Shown in pieces: positions 1 to 8,889 of a stretch of 49,709 nt of DNA; within the stretch, counting starts at the first letter, position 1; every line of letters starts with the position of its first letter. Both the position numbers and the translations under genes were made by a program. The notes under the pieces were generated by a model. It was not told the DNA's origin. It searched no databases and was given only the letters and a program-made list of their open reading frames with translations. Location of the stretch: contig JAAUQT010000013.1 in NCBI GenBank assembly GCA_012033495.1, positions 1 through 49,709 on the forward strand, given 5' to 3'. Origin of the DNA: Cyanobacteria bacterium RM1_2_2. GTDB taxonomy: Bacteria > Cyanobacteriota > Cyanobacteriia > Elainellales > Elainellaceae.

Positions 1-251
1 GCTTAACCCACCGGGTTCCTGAGTGCTGAGCGCAGTCGAAGCACGGCATTGTCTGAACAACAATTGCAATGATCCTAACTTTCTAATTTTTGCGGATTTT
101 GCCCAGGTGCAGACAGCAAACGTCCATTTTCACCAGAAAAACTGCCAAAATTGCAACCTCTATGCGGCTGATGTCTTGATCAGCTTGAAATGCTTCAATT
201 GTAAAGTGCGTCACATTTTCAAGATTGTGTCCCATTCCGCGAATGCGATTC
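1..251. other. Region upstream of egtB, no convincing gene
   Basis: A short reading frame (23-259) is present but has no recognisable domain, and its beginning overlaps a repeat-like element, so I do not call it a gene. The element tgctgagcgcagtcgaagca at 24-43 matches a short palindromic repeat seen again at 2771-2813. The rest presumably holds the egtB promoter, but I cannot point to convincing -35/-10 boxes. Confidence 0.5.
24..43. repeat. Short 'gagcgcagtcgaa' repeat, copy 1
   Basis: The core GAGCGCAGTCGAA here recurs exactly at about 2797-2809 and, with a small change (GAGCGCcaTCGAA), at 2775-2787. Flanks can pair weakly (tgct...agca). Elements with this core are common in cyanobacterial intergenic DNA. 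Seen directly: the three copies. Inferred: that they belong to a dispersed genome-wide repeat family. Confidence 0.55.
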
Positions 252-1517
252 ATGAATAATCCTGTTCTGATCTCTCAATCGTCGGTCTCTCGCTCGCTGA
301 GCGATCGCTATCAACAAGTACGTCAACTCAGTGAATCAATTTGTCGTCCCCTGACAACCGAAGATTACGTCATTCAAAGTATGCCAGATGTAAGTCCTCC
401 CAAATGGCATTTGGCGCATACTACCTGGTTCTTTGAAACGTTTCTGCTTGCTCCTAGTCTGCCGCAATACGAAGTTTTCCATCCCCAATTCGGCTACTTA
501 TTCAACTCCTACTATGAAACCGTGGGGAAACGCCATCCTCGTCCGCAGCGGGGGCTGTTGTCGCGTCCTACGGTTGAAGAAATTTATCGCTATCGGGCAT
601 ATGTCGATCAAGCCATGCAGTCGCTGCTCAGTCAGCCAGATTCAACGCTGGAAGCTCTGATTCTGCTGGGATTGCACCATGAGCAACAGCATCAGGAGCT
701 ATTGCTAACCGATATCAAACATATTTTGGCTATCAATCCGCTGCGGCCTGCCTATCGCTCGGACATTGCACCGCTCCCACAGGAACAAACTGCCCTTACC
801 GAGCAGTGGCTCGACTATCCGGGCGGTTTGCACTCTCTCGGCTATGACGGCACAGAATTTGCTTTCGATAACGAGAGTCCGGCTCATCAGGTTTATCTGC
901 AAGATTATTACTTGGCGTCTCGATTGGTGACGAATGCAGAATATTTGGAATTCATGCATGCAAGCGGTTACAGCAACCCAGACTACTGGCTCTCGGAAGG
1001 TTGGGCAACGGTGCAGACTGAGCAGTGGCAAGCGCCTTTGTATTGGGAGCAAATCGACGGAAACTGGTGGGTGATGACGCTTTCAGGACTACACGCTGTT
1101 AATCTGAGTGAGCCAGTGTGCCACGTAAGCTTCTATGAAGCCGATGCCTTTGCGCGTTGGGCAGGAAAACGATTGCCCACAGAAGCTGAATGGGAAGTTG
1201 CCGCTGTGCAGGTTCCCTTACAAGGAAATTTCCTAGCGCAAGAGCAGTTTCATCCCCTGCCTGCCGCTGGTGTGACGCGACCTGACCAACTGTTTGGTGA
1301 TGTTTGGGAATGGACGCAAAGTGCCTATTTGCCCTATCCAGGCTTTAAGCCAGCCGCCGGAGCCGTTGGGGAATATAATGGCAAATTTATGTGTAACCAA
1401 ATGGTGCTGCGTGGTGGTTCTTGTGTAACCCCACCCAACCACATCCGTTCCACATATCGCAACTTTTTCCCACCTTCAACTCGTTGGCAGTTCAGTGGAA
1501 TTCGTTTGGCGCAGTGA
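252..1517 (+). CDS. egtB: EgtB-like ergothioneine sulfoxide synthase
   Basis: Non-haem iron enzyme that joins N-alpha-trimethylhistidine (hercynine) to cysteine or gamma-glutamylcysteine with O2 to form the sulfoxide precursor of ergothioneine. An N-terminal DinB-like four-helix domain carries the iron ligands: HLAH near residues 53-56 and the HxxxHxE motif near 143-149 (within HHEQQHQE). A C-terminal FGE-sulfatase (formylglycine-generating-enzyme-like) domain ends with a GGSC motif and a SGIRLA terminus typical of the family. Length, 421 residues, is normal. The frame opens at a TTG at 225, but ATG 252 (or ATG 243) is a better start by alignment to the usual EgtB N-terminus; no strong Shine-Dalgarno decides this. 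egtD follows after 47 bases, so the two form a likely operon. Function is confident; the sulfur donor is not visible from sequence. Confidence 0.93.
   Translation: MNNPVLISQSSVSRSLSDRYQQVRQLSESICRPLTTEDYVIQSMPDVSPPKWHLAHTTWFFETFLLAPSLPQYEVFHPQFGYLFNSYYETVGKRHPRPQRGLLSRPTVEEIYRYRAYVDQAMQSLLSQPDSTLEALILLGLHHEQQHQELLLTDIKHILAINPLRPAYRSDIAPLPQEQTALTEQWLDYPGGLHSLGYDGTEFAFDNESPAHQVYLQDYYLASRLVTNAEYLEFMHASGYSNPDYWLSEGWATVQTEQWQAPLYWEQIDGNWWVMTLSGLHAVNLSEPVCHVSFYEADAFARWAGKRLPTEAEWEVAAVQVPLQGNFLAQEQFHPLPAAGVTRPDQLFGDVWEWTQSAYLPYPGFKPAAGAVGEYNGKFMCNQMVLRGGSCVTPPNHIRSTYRNFFPPSTRWQFSGIRLAQ
301..308. other. HIP1 octamer GCGATCGC
   Basis: The perfect palindrome GCGATCGC lies inside egtB. HIP1 is highly over-represented in many cyanobacterial genomes, so it supports the taxonomic reading rather than a local function. 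Confidence 0.8.
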
Positions 1518-1564
1518 ATTTTAGTTTCTCCGTTTGAATAGACTGAAGCATTCTAGGCAGCATT

Positions 1565-2545
1565 ATGACCATTACTCTCGACCATCAGTTTGGTGTACAG
1601 CTTTATGATCTGCATCCACCATTAGATGATTTCCGCACCGCAGTCCTCCACGGACTCAGCCAACCTGAAAAAACAATTTCGCCTAAATTTCTCTACGATA
1701 AGCGCGGCGCAGAATTATTTGATGCGATTTGTACATTGGATGAATACTATCTGACGCGCACTGAAATGCGGATTTTGTGTACCCACGCGCAAGAGATTGC
1801 TAATTTAATTAAAGACGGTGTGTTCATTGAGTTTGGCAGCGGCAGTAGTCAGAAAATTCGGATTTTACTAGATGCGATGCTGGAGATGCCAACGTATATT
1901 GCTCTGGATATTTCTAAGCAACATCTACAGGAATCCTGTCAGAACCTAGTCGAAGCCTATCCAGGCTTAAAGGCGATTGCCATCTGTGCTGACTACACTC
2001 AACCCTTACAACTTCCCGAAATTGCCTCAATTCAACCTAAACACAAGGTTGGTTTCTTTCCGGGTTCTTCGATCGGCAATTTGGAGCCAGATGAAGCCTT
2101 ACAGTTTCTCAAAAATACAGCCGAACTGCTCGGTTCGGGAGGAAGTTTACTGATTGGAGTTGACCTGCAAAAGAGCGCAACGATTCTGGAGCCTGCTTAT
2201 GATGATGCTCAGGGCATTTCTGCTGCCTTTGCCTTAAATCTGCTGACTCGCATCAACCGAGATCTGGGGGCTAACTTTGACTTGAATCAGTTCAGCTATC
2301 ATGCGCTCTACAATGTCAATCACGGTCGAATCGAGATGTATATTGTTAGCCGTCAAAAGCAAACGGTATGTTTGGGAGACGTTGAAATTCAGTTTCAAGA
2401 AGGTGAACAATTACGTACCGAGTATTCTTATAAATACACCATTCCTCAATTTGAAGCACTAGCGGCACAAGCAGGCTTTGATACGAAACAGGTGTGGACT
2501 GATCCAAACGAATGGTTTAGCGTACATTATCTTCACTTACCTTGA
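1565..2545 (+). CDS. egtD: EgtD, L-histidine N-alpha-methyltransferase
   Basis: SAM-dependent enzyme that trimethylates the alpha-amino group of histidine to hercynine, the first step of ergothioneine synthesis in the cytoplasm. The 326-residue length fits EgtD. The N-terminal SPKFLYDKRGAELFDAI stretch (about 39-55) and the YYLTRTE segment are family hallmarks; the SAM-binding loop is EFGSGSS at 89-95, and GFFPGSSIGNLEP (about 164-176) is the conserved strand lining the active site. It follows egtB with a 47-base gap, and together they make a two-gene pathway; no egtA, egtC or egtE is nearby, so sulfoxide cleavage must be encoded elsewhere. ATG 1565 is preceded by a weak purine-rich stretch. 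Confidence 0.95.
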   Translation: MTITLDHQFGVQLYDLHPPLDDFRTAVLHGLSQPEKTISPKFLYDKRGAELFDAICTLDEYYLTRTEMRILCTHAQEIANLIKDGVFIEFGSGSSQKIRILLDAMLEMPTYIALDISKQHLQESCQNLVEAYPGLKAIAICADYTQPLQLPEIASIQPKHKVGFFPGSSIGNLEPDEALQFLKNTAELLGSGGSLLIGVDLQKSATILEPAYDDAQGISAAFALNLLTRINRDLGANFDLNQFSYHALYNVNHGRIEMYIVSRQKQTVCLGDVEIQFQEGEQLRTEYSYKYTIPQFEALAAQAGFDTKQVWTDPNEWFSVHYLHLP

Positions 2546-2618
2546 TTGCAAAAAAGTAGAGGTAAAGCACTCGGATCAGGGTGATCTGAAACGATCGAAA
2601 GATTCTGGTGTTGCTGAA

Positions 2619-2644
2619 GACTATGCATCTGGACTATGCATCTG
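2619..2644. repeat. 13-base tandem duplication
   Basis: GACTATGCATCTG occurs twice head to tail without a mismatch (2619-2631 and 2632-2644), just after egtD. Similar 12-14 base tandem duplications occur at 15605-15625, 19533-19570 and 41959-41986, always outside or at the very end of genes. Confidence 0.85.
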
Positions 2645-2770
2645 AAAGACCTCTGGCTTCTGAGTCTGTGTTACCCAGCCAGTGTCAATTCATCGCAGAA
2701 GCTGAGGCTCTGTGCCGACTTTTCATCCCTCTGATCAGCAATACCAAATCACGGACTGAATGCAATTCTA

Positions 2771-2813
2771 GGTTGAGCGCCATCGAACGGTGGGTTGAGC
2801 GCAGTCGAAACCC
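2771..2813. repeat. 'gagcgcagtcgaa' repeat, two tandem copies
   Basis: Two head-to-tail copies, GGTTGAGCGCCATCGAACGG and GGTTGAGCGCAGTCGAAACC, share the core of the element at 24-43. The second has outer bases that can pair (GGTT...AACC), giving a small hairpin. Probably members of a dispersed cyanobacterial repeat; function unknown. Confidence 0.6.
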
Positions 2814-3150
2814 GATCCCAATGTTGAGTATTCTGTTGCCGGGTTGTATCAATGCGTTATCCCTAGTCAACAAAGGATATTCGGAATGCGTGGAGAGCAC
2901 AATGGAGTTACGAATTCTGCTCAATTTTTGACTTGCAATAATTCACGACTGGCTGAAAATTATGAAAACATCGCTGATTAGGTGGCAATCAGATCAATGC
3001 TGTGGAGATCTATTCAGTAGATTAATGATGAGGTTGGCTTGGCTGAGGGCACAGTCCTACACCTTCTGATGACTATTTCTAAGCGAGCAGGCGACAGCTA
3101 TCAATAGACTTACAAACCGTTTTTACGTGATGTTCAGTCGGCATCAGTCT

Positions 3151-4698
3151 CTACAGCTTTCTGCCAATCAGTATCACTGAAACCGCCGCCGCCGTAAAGG
3201 TTGCCCCCAGTAAAAAAGATGCCAAATTTGGCTCGTGACCTGTTCTAAGCGTCCGCAACAACTCAAACGCGAGAGGAGCTAGTAATACACTTTCAACGAT
3301 TAACACCGCATGACGAGCCAGGCGATATTTGGATAGAGCGATGACCAGTCCTGTCAAAATTCCTAAGGGTAGGAACAGCAGAGCATAATAGAGAATATTA
3401 CAGACAGTTAGACCAGTGTTTTTAAATTTTTCTAAAGGTAATAATTTCTGAAAGATAACGACTCCAGGATTGAGAGTGAAGGTGATCTGATTCTGAAGAC
3501 TATCGATGTAAACATGCAAACGAGAATCATTGTACGTAATCAGCAGGTGATGAAAGTTCGTGTCAGTAAAAACATTTGGGATAATTAACTCAGGATTTGT
3601 TCCTTCAGTATTGTTAACTGATGTTCTCAACCACAAGATTAATTCAGACCCGTGTTGAGCAAGGGCAAGGTTACGACGTTCAGATGTTTGATTAGATAGT
3701 GAAAGGATAGGCGCAGGTAATGTTTGACCAACATCAGCAGTAGCGAGAACAGCGCTTAACGTGAATTGAGAGGAGCGTCGAAGCTTTTGGTTAATGAACG
3801 AGGCCTCTGTCTCTGTCTCTAACCACCGGTTAGAATTTACTAGGTTGCTATCTTTATTTCCTGTCTGAACAGAGTCTCCCCGCCAAACTAGCTTGGGTGA
3901 GTTCCCAGTTTGGTCAAGGTAACTCTCACGACGAGATAGCAAATCATAGGACGCAACTAAAGACTTTTGCAGCGTCTCCGGCAGCGTCTCTTTCGCAAAA
4001 AACTGGGCAATCTCTTGCTCTGAAACAGCTTGATCAGCAATAGAAATCTTAGAAACATATCCCTCCCAAGGGGAGCCTATTGCTTGATCATTGCCGATGA
4101 GCAGAAAATAGGGCTGCGTCCAGTTCCCTAGATGAATCGCATTCTGCAAACTACTTGAAAGGAAAAACAGCATTGTGACATACCCAATGAGAATGAACGT
4201 CATGTTCTGAATTGGGCAAGCAGCAATTCTTCGCTGGATAAATCCTTGAATTGATTCTTCGATCGATAGAAACACATTGAAAGTAACTGTTTGCCCCCAG
4301 CGGTTAAAACACAAAAGCCCCAGAACTCCGCCAGCAGAGTTTGCGTAAACATCGGTGGAGGCAGACACGCGCGAATCGAGAAACATTTGTAAGACTTCGA
4401 CTGTGGCAGATAGGCTGAAGGAAAAGAGTAAGACACAAGCAAACTGAAGCGACTCGCTGACTCTCTTTGCCCACAGCCAAGCTGCCAGACTAAATCCTAA
4501 AGGTGTGTACAACAAGATGTTCGCTATCCAGTCGTCTGTCAAGCTACGATGGCTAAAGCGGCTAGCAATCTCAGCGAGGGAAACGCTACCTTCAAAGTCA
4601 AAGTTAAATGGGGCAAGCGTCAAAGCAAGGACAACGAATAAGCTGATTACAAACGTTCCCGCAGCCCAACGATTCAGTGATGGATCAAGATAAATCAT
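3151..4698 (-). CDS. VanZ-like membrane protein with LamG domain
   Basis: An integral membrane protein of about 515 residues. The first third is VanZ-like: a hydrophobic segment at about residues 5-25, then two or three helices with the conserved NxxLYxPLGF-type stretch (seen as NILLYTPLGF). A further helix is followed by a roughly 250-residue soluble part resembling a laminin-G/concanavalin-like fold (segments LILWLRTSVNNTEG and FHHLLITYNDSRLHVYID), and then C-terminal helices, one containing NILYYALLFLPLGIL, which looks like a second VanZ-like half. The lectin-like insert faces outward if the helices flank it as read, suggesting binding of surface glycan. ATG at 4698 is preferred; a GTG at 4731 extends it by 11 codons. 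Placed divergently from the wzc-like gene. Role inferred only from location. Confidence 0.75.
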   Translation of the reverse strand: MIYLDPSLNRWAAGTFVISLFVVLALTLAPFNFDFEGSVSLAEIASRFSHRSLTDDWIANILLYTPLGFSLAAWLWAKRVSESLQFACVLLFSFSLSATVEVLQMFLDSRVSASTDVYANSAGGVLGLLCFNRWGQTVTFNVFLSIEESIQGFIQRRIAACPIQNMTFILIGYVTMLFFLSSSLQNAIHLGNWTQPYFLLIGNDQAIGSPWEGYVSKISIADQAVSEQEIAQFFAKETLPETLQKSLVASYDLLSRRESYLDQTGNSPKLVWRGDSVQTGNKDSNLVNSNRWLETETEASFINQKLRRSSQFTLSAVLATADVGQTLPAPILSLSNQTSERRNLALAQHGSELILWLRTSVNNTEGTNPELIIPNVFTDTNFHHLLITYNDSRLHVYIDSLQNQITFTLNPGVVIFQKLLPLEKFKNTGLTVCNILYYALLFLPLGILTGLVIALSKYRLARHAVLIVESVLLAPLAFELLRTLRTGHEPNLASFLLGATFTAAAVSVILIGRKL

Positions 4699-4970
4699 AG
4701 GGGTAACGTTACCTTCAGATAAAAATGCCACTCACTTTCAGCACATATCCTGGCAAATTTGCGGTAGTTTTAAGATTTTAGGCAACATTAACTACACAAT
4801 ATTTAGCAAACACTGAATTTCAGACCCATTCTATTATATAGAGATGATTGAAAAGTACTCAGCATGTTCTTATACCTCATTCACCTTTAAGCCTCTCAAT
4901 TCAGCAAGACTCAAATCCATTTAACCTTTACTGAATTAGGGCTGATGTAGAAGAGATCCCTCAGCCCTGT

Positions 4971-5029
4971 GGGAAGTCGCTTCGCTTCCCCCCAAGAGAG
5001 GCTTTAGAAGGTTTCCCCTCAAGAAGGGG
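4971..5029. repeat. Hairpin cluster, possible degraded dispersed repeat
   Basis: Two hairpins lie close together: GGGAAG (4971-4976) pairs with CTTCCC (4985-4990), and CCCCT (5015-5019) pairs with AGGGG (5025-5029) around a five-base loop. The surrounding GC-rich text differs from the AT-rich neighbourhood and resembles palindromic repeats dispersed in cyanobacterial genomes. Family membership is inference. Confidence 0.4.
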
Positions 5030-5375
5030 TTAGGGCAGAACAAGATTTCAAGCTTCAAGTGCGTCAGTCCTTAATTTAATTGGTGTTGCTGATTCGGGAA
5101 TGGCCTAGCTCTCTCAAAGGCAGATTTCTGTGTGGAAAGTCATCACTTTTAAATAACGGACATGGATGAAAGCAACGAGTTCTGCGGCTACAATTCATGG
5201 TAACTTTACAGTCGTTTCACTGAGGAAGTTATATGCTGGAGGACAAAGTCAGTACCCAGCAATGCTAATTTTGGTCTAAGTGTAGCAGTATGGGAATGGA
5301 TGAAGTGCTGATAAAAAAGTCGTGTTCGTCCCAGATAGTCTGATTTGTATGCAATTTGCCAGCATTTACCTAGAG

Positions 5376-5403
5376 TTGACATCTCCTATTGATGGTCTAC
5401 TGT
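5376..5403 (+). promoter_or_regulatory. Candidate promoter for the wzc-like gene
   Basis: A perfect -35 box TTGACA (5376-5381) is followed after 16 bases by TACTGT (5398-5403), a four-of-six match to a -10 box. It would start transcription about 15 bases before the ATG at 5425, giving a very short leader. A palindrome tccatgga overlaps the predicted start. Weak evidence. Confidence 0.25.
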
Positions 5404-5424
5404 CCATGGACGGACTGAAGCGTT

Positions 5425-7656
5425 ATGGTTGAATCAGCAGGTTACGCCGAAGAGATTGATTTTCAGAAGTATTGGTTGGTTTTAAAAAGACGATGGCCAG
5501 TTGCGATGGGAGTGCTGACGGCCATTTTGATTCTGACTGCGTTGCAGATTCTACGGCAGAAACCCTCTTATCAAGCTGAAGCAAAAATTATCTTCAAGGA
5601 GAGCCGCACCTCAGCCCTGACAGGGCTTGGTGATGAGTCGTCCTTCGGGCAGCTTGAAACCATTGATCGTGATGCGGGCCCGCTGCAAACTCAGGCTGAA
5701 ATTATTAAGTCTGTACCGATTGCGCAAGAAGTCATTCAGTCTTTGAATCTTGAGCTTGATCCTGAAGCACTGGCAGCTAGGCTCAAAGCGTCTCCTGTGA
5801 ACGGAACTGACGTGCTGGAAGTGTCATTCACATCAGGCGATCCCGATCTTTCGTCGGCTGTTGTCAATAAAGTCGTTGATATTTATCTTGAGAGCAACGT
5901 TCGCTTAAATCGAGCAGAGGCGATTGCGGCTCGTGAGTTCATTATGCAGCAGTTGCCTGCTAGCGAAGCGGCGGTGAGGTTGGCAGAGGATGCCTTACGC
6001 CAGTTTAAGGAGGAGAATGGCATCGTTTCTCTGCTTAAGGAGGCAGATGCTGCGGTTTCAATTGTTTCTAAATTAGACGGTGAAATATCAGAAGCGCAGG
6101 CAAGGTTGTCAGAAGTTACTGCGCGAGTGCAAGTTATGCAAAGTCAGATTGGCTTGAATTCTGAGCAGGCGATTATTTTTGCTGCGTTGAGTCAATCAAC
6201 TGGGGTGCAGGAAATTCTATCCCAACTTCAAGCGGTTCAAGCTGAGCTAGCGGTGGAACAAACGCGCTATCGCTCTGGACACCCCACTGTTGAGAATTTG
6301 CAGCGCAAACTTGACGGGTTAAATGCTCTGTTGCAGGAGCGGATTCAGCAAGTGGTGAGCAGTGAATCCACTGTGTCCATTGGGAATTTGCAGCTAGGGG
6401 AGCTACAGCAGGGCATTATTTCGGGGCTAGTCACTTTAGAATCTGAACGAGTGGGCTTGGAGCGACGCATTGGCTCTTTGTCGGGTGCGCAAGCGTCTTA
6501 TCGGTTGCGGGCAGGCGCACTACCTGGGCTGGAGAAAAGCCAGCGAGAGCTTGAAAGGCGGCTCAACGCAGCTCAGACAACCTATGAAACTCTATTGACC
6601 CAACTGCAAGAGGTGCAGGTCGCTGAAAACCAAACGATTGGGAACGCCCGTGCCCTTTCCACAGCTATTATTAGCCCTCAGCGCCCGAATCGAAAAGTTA
6701 GCCTGGCGATGGGTGGAGGGATAGGACTATTACTGGCGTTTGCGGCAGCGTTTGCGGCAGACTTGCTGGATCGATCAGTGAAGACCCTTCGAGAAGCCAG
6801 AGACCTATTTGGCTATGTTCCTCTAGCCGTTATCCCGTTGTTCAATGGTAGAGGGTTGCAGCAGACTAGAACTTCATCAGATAAGTCAGATGGAGCGACT
6901 CCGAGGGTCATTCCACGAGACTTTCCTTTCTCCCCCATTGCAGAAGCCTATCAGATGCTGCAAGCCAACTTAAAATTTCTGAGTTCGGATAAAGAGTTAA
7001 AAACGATTGTCGTAACGAGTTCTGTGTCCCAAGAAGGCAAATCAGAAGTTGCGGCCAACCTTGCTGCTGCTGTCGCTCAAGTTGGACGACGAGTGCTCTT
7101 GGTCGATGCCAACTTGCGTCATCCCATCCAGCATCGAATTTGGGATGGTTTAAACACGATTGGTTTAAGCAATGTCATTGTTGAGCAACATAGCTTGGAT
7201 GCTGCTGTTTGGGAAGTCATGCCCAATCTAGATGTTCTTCCTTCTGGGGTGATTCCTCCGAATCCCTTGGCGTTGCTAGACTCTCAGCGCATGATTGCTC
7301 TAATTCATGCGATGTCGATGGACTATGATCTCGTCATTTTTGATACTCCTTCCTTAGCGGGCACGGCTGATGCAGCAGTACTGGGTAAATTAGTGGATGG
7401 TTTGCTGCTCGTTGTGCGTCCGGGGGTCATTGATTCCGCCAGTGCGAATGCGGCGAAGGAATTTTTGAAGCAGACGGATCAGCATGTTTTAGGTATGGTG
7501 ATCAATGGAGTCAATGTCAATATTGAACCGGATAGTTACTTCTATTATTCGGGAGGTGCTAACGGGCGAGACTTCACCTCTCAAACGGTGACTGCGACTG
7601 AATTCATTTCAACTACAGTTTCGCCTAAAATCTCTGAGGGTAAACCTCGTCGATGA
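5425..7656 (+). CDS. Wzc/GumC-like chain-length tyrosine kinase (PCP-2a)
   Basis: Inner-membrane polysaccharide co-polymerase fused to a cytoplasmic BY-kinase, controlling polymer length and export with Wza. Order: Wzz domain with first helix near residues 27-44, a long periplasmic coiled-coil/GNVR-like region (about 60-420), second helix near 427-450, then a kinase domain. Walker A is SSVSQEGKS near 532-540, Walker A' is LLVDANLRHP near 557-566, Walker B is VIFDTP near 636-641. A short tyrosine cluster (SYFYY, about 704-708) near the C-terminus could be the autophosphorylation tail, although it is much smaller than in enterobacterial Wzc. At 743 residues it has the normal length. The wza-like gene follows 177 bases later. 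Function is confident. Confidence 0.93.
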   Translation: MVESAGYAEEIDFQKYWLVLKRRWPVAMGVLTAILILTALQILRQKPSYQAEAKIIFKESRTSALTGLGDESSFGQLETIDRDAGPLQTQAEIIKSVPIAQEVIQSLNLELDPEALAARLKASPVNGTDVLEVSFTSGDPDLSSAVVNKVVDIYLESNVRLNRAEAIAAREFIMQQLPASEAAVRLAEDALRQFKEENGIVSLLKEADAAVSIVSKLDGEISEAQARLSEVTARVQVMQSQIGLNSEQAIIFAALSQSTGVQEILSQLQAVQAELAVEQTRYRSGHPTVENLQRKLDGLNALLQERIQQVVSSESTVSIGNLQLGELQQGIISGLVTLESERVGLERRIGSLSGAQASYRLRAGALPGLEKSQRELERRLNAAQTTYETLLTQLQEVQVAENQTIGNARALSTAIISPQRPNRKVSLAMGGGIGLLLAFAAAFAADLLDRSVKTLREARDLFGYVPLAVIPLFNGRGLQQTRTSSDKSDGATPRVIPRDFPFSPIAEAYQMLQANLKFLSSDKELKTIVVTSSVSQEGKSEVAANLAAAVAQVGRRVLLVDANLRHPIQHRIWDGLNTIGLSNVIVEQHSLDAAVWEVMPNLDVLPSGVIPPNPLALLDSQRMIALIHAMSMDYDLVIFDTPSLAGTADAAVLGKLVDGLLLVVRPGVIDSASANAAKEFLKQTDQHVLGMVINGVNVNIEPDSYFYYSGGANGRDFTSQTVTATEFISTTVSPKISEGKPRR

Positions 7657-7833
7657 GTTACCTGCTCTGCTTGGGCACTGAACTGAGTCACAGATGTACT
7701 TTCCCCTAGCGGTTGCTGTGATTCAATCAATACTAACTTAAATTGCAAATTGGGCAGATCAACGCCTGAAATCGTGCTCTTGTCACCCTGATTCAATCCA
7801 AAATCCCTCATCGAAAATTCAAAATGGTATCAA

Positions 7834-8889
7834 ATGTGTAGTAAAAATCACCGCATTTTTTTATCAGCAGTTTCTACAATCGTTTTTGTTGCTTCTGCGT
7901 CATCAACACTGGCGCAGACAGATCCGCTATTTCCTGAACTGACCCCATCTGCACCTGAACTGGGTGTTGAAGCGCCTCCATCTGACTATATTTTGGGCCC
8001 TGGTGATGAAATTGAAATTACTGTCTTTGAATATGACGAGTACACCGGGAAGAAAGTCATCTTGCCCGATGGAACGTTAACCCTACCCCTGGTAGGCAGT
8101 ATCGAAGCGGAAGGCAAGACAACCGACGAACTGGCTCAAACCTTAGCCTTCCGCCTGGAATCGCTTTTGGTTAACCCAGTAGTGACAGTGAATCTCACCA
8201 CACTGCGCCCGGTAGTGGTTCAGGTATCGGGTGAAGTCATGCGTCCTGGACCTTTGCAGTTAATAGAGGAAATGACGCTCAGTGCGGCTTTGGTGCAAGC
8301 GGGCGGCATCACCCCCCATGCGGATGTTCGGCAAGTTGCCATTCAGCGAAACGCTCCTAATGCTGATTCTACTGCGATGACGGTGAATTTGTGGGATGCC
8401 CTCAGTTCGGAAGATGCATACAATAATCCAGTTTTGCGATCTGGAGACTCAATCTATGTGCCCCGTTTGGCCGCCGATGCAACAGTCGATCGGCGGCTGT
8501 TATCGCAGTCTAGTTTGGCTCCGGCAACGATAAAAGTGAGAGTGGTGGGTGAAGTCAATCGACCGGGTGAAATTGATATCTCGCCCAATAGTTCAATTTC
8601 TAGTGCTGTTGCCATTGCGGGTGGTCCCACTGATGATGCTCGCTTAAGCCGCGTTGCTTTCATTCGCATGAGTGAAGCGGGGCAGATTGAGCGACAAACG
8701 ATTGACCTCCGCAACTTGATTGATAGTTATCAGGTGCAAGAAGGTGATGTAATCATTGTGCCTGAAAGCAACGCTTCCTCAATTTTGGATGTAGCCAGCC
8801 GATTTGTGCTGAATCCTGTCAGTTCTGTTCTCAATCTCTTTTTGAACCTAGATAGATTTATTGAGGCAGTGGATGGCGGAACACAGTGA
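7834..8889 (+). CDS. Wza-like polysaccharide export outer-membrane protein
   Basis: Forms the periplasmic/outer-membrane channel through which the polymer leaves the cell. Residues 1-28 are a signal peptide (basic start, hydrophobic core, cleavage near LAQ/TDP). A poly_export domain follows (DYILGPGDEIEITVFEYDEY, about 50-69, then VVTVNLT near 110), and two SLBB domains are seen (VVVQVSGEVMRPGP and KVRVVGEVNRPGEI starts, about 128 and 233). The only early cysteine is residue 2, so there is no lipobox, unlike E. coli Wza. At 351 residues it is normal. It lies directly after the Wzc-like gene, the classic export pair. Confidence 0.93.
   Translation: MCSKNHRIFLSAVSTIVFVASASSTLAQTDPLFPELTPSAPELGVEAPPSDYILGPGDEIEITVFEYDEYTGKKVILPDGTLTLPLVGSIEAEGKTTDELAQTLAFRLESLLVNPVVTVNLTTLRPVVVQVSGEVMRPGPLQLIEEMTLSAALVQAGGITPHADVRQVAIQRNAPNADSTAMTVNLWDALSSEDAYNNPVLRSGDSIYVPRLAADATVDRRLLSQSSLAPATIKVRVVGEVNRPGEIDISPNSSISSAVAIAGGPTDDARLSRVAFIRMSEAGQIERQTIDLRNLIDSYQVQEGDVIIVPESNASSILDVASRFVLNPVSSVLNLFLNLDRFIEAVDGGTQ

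Larger units (their letters stand above)
2546..3150. other. 605-base gene-poor region with repeats
   Basis: Lies between the convergent ends of egtD and the VanZ/LamG gene. It holds a perfect 13-base tandem duplication (2619-2644), a tandem pair of the 'gagcgcagtcgaa' family (2771-2813) and a small inverted repeat GATCA-ggg-TGATC (2574-2586). A 107-codon frame (2608-2931) runs through these repeats and shows no family resemblance, so it is not called. Confidence 0.6.
4699..5424. other. Divergent intergenic region before the EPS locus
   Basis: About 700 bases between the divergent VanZ/LamG and wzc-like genes, so it should hold promoters for both. A 12-base palindrome GGTAACGTTACC (4702-4713) lies next to the VanZ gene start. 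A cluster of hairpins lies at 4971-5029, and a candidate promoter for wzc is at 5376-5403. No open reading frame is credible. Confidence 0.5.

Noticed and set aside
23..259. 78-codon open frame at the window start
   Set aside because: It begins inside a repeat-like element, has no recognisable motif and overlaps the egtB start.
2608..2931. 107-codon open frame after egtD
   Set aside because: It runs through two copies of a short intergenic repeat and a tandem duplication, and shows no family resemblance; the VERSRN-type peptide is a translation of the repeat.
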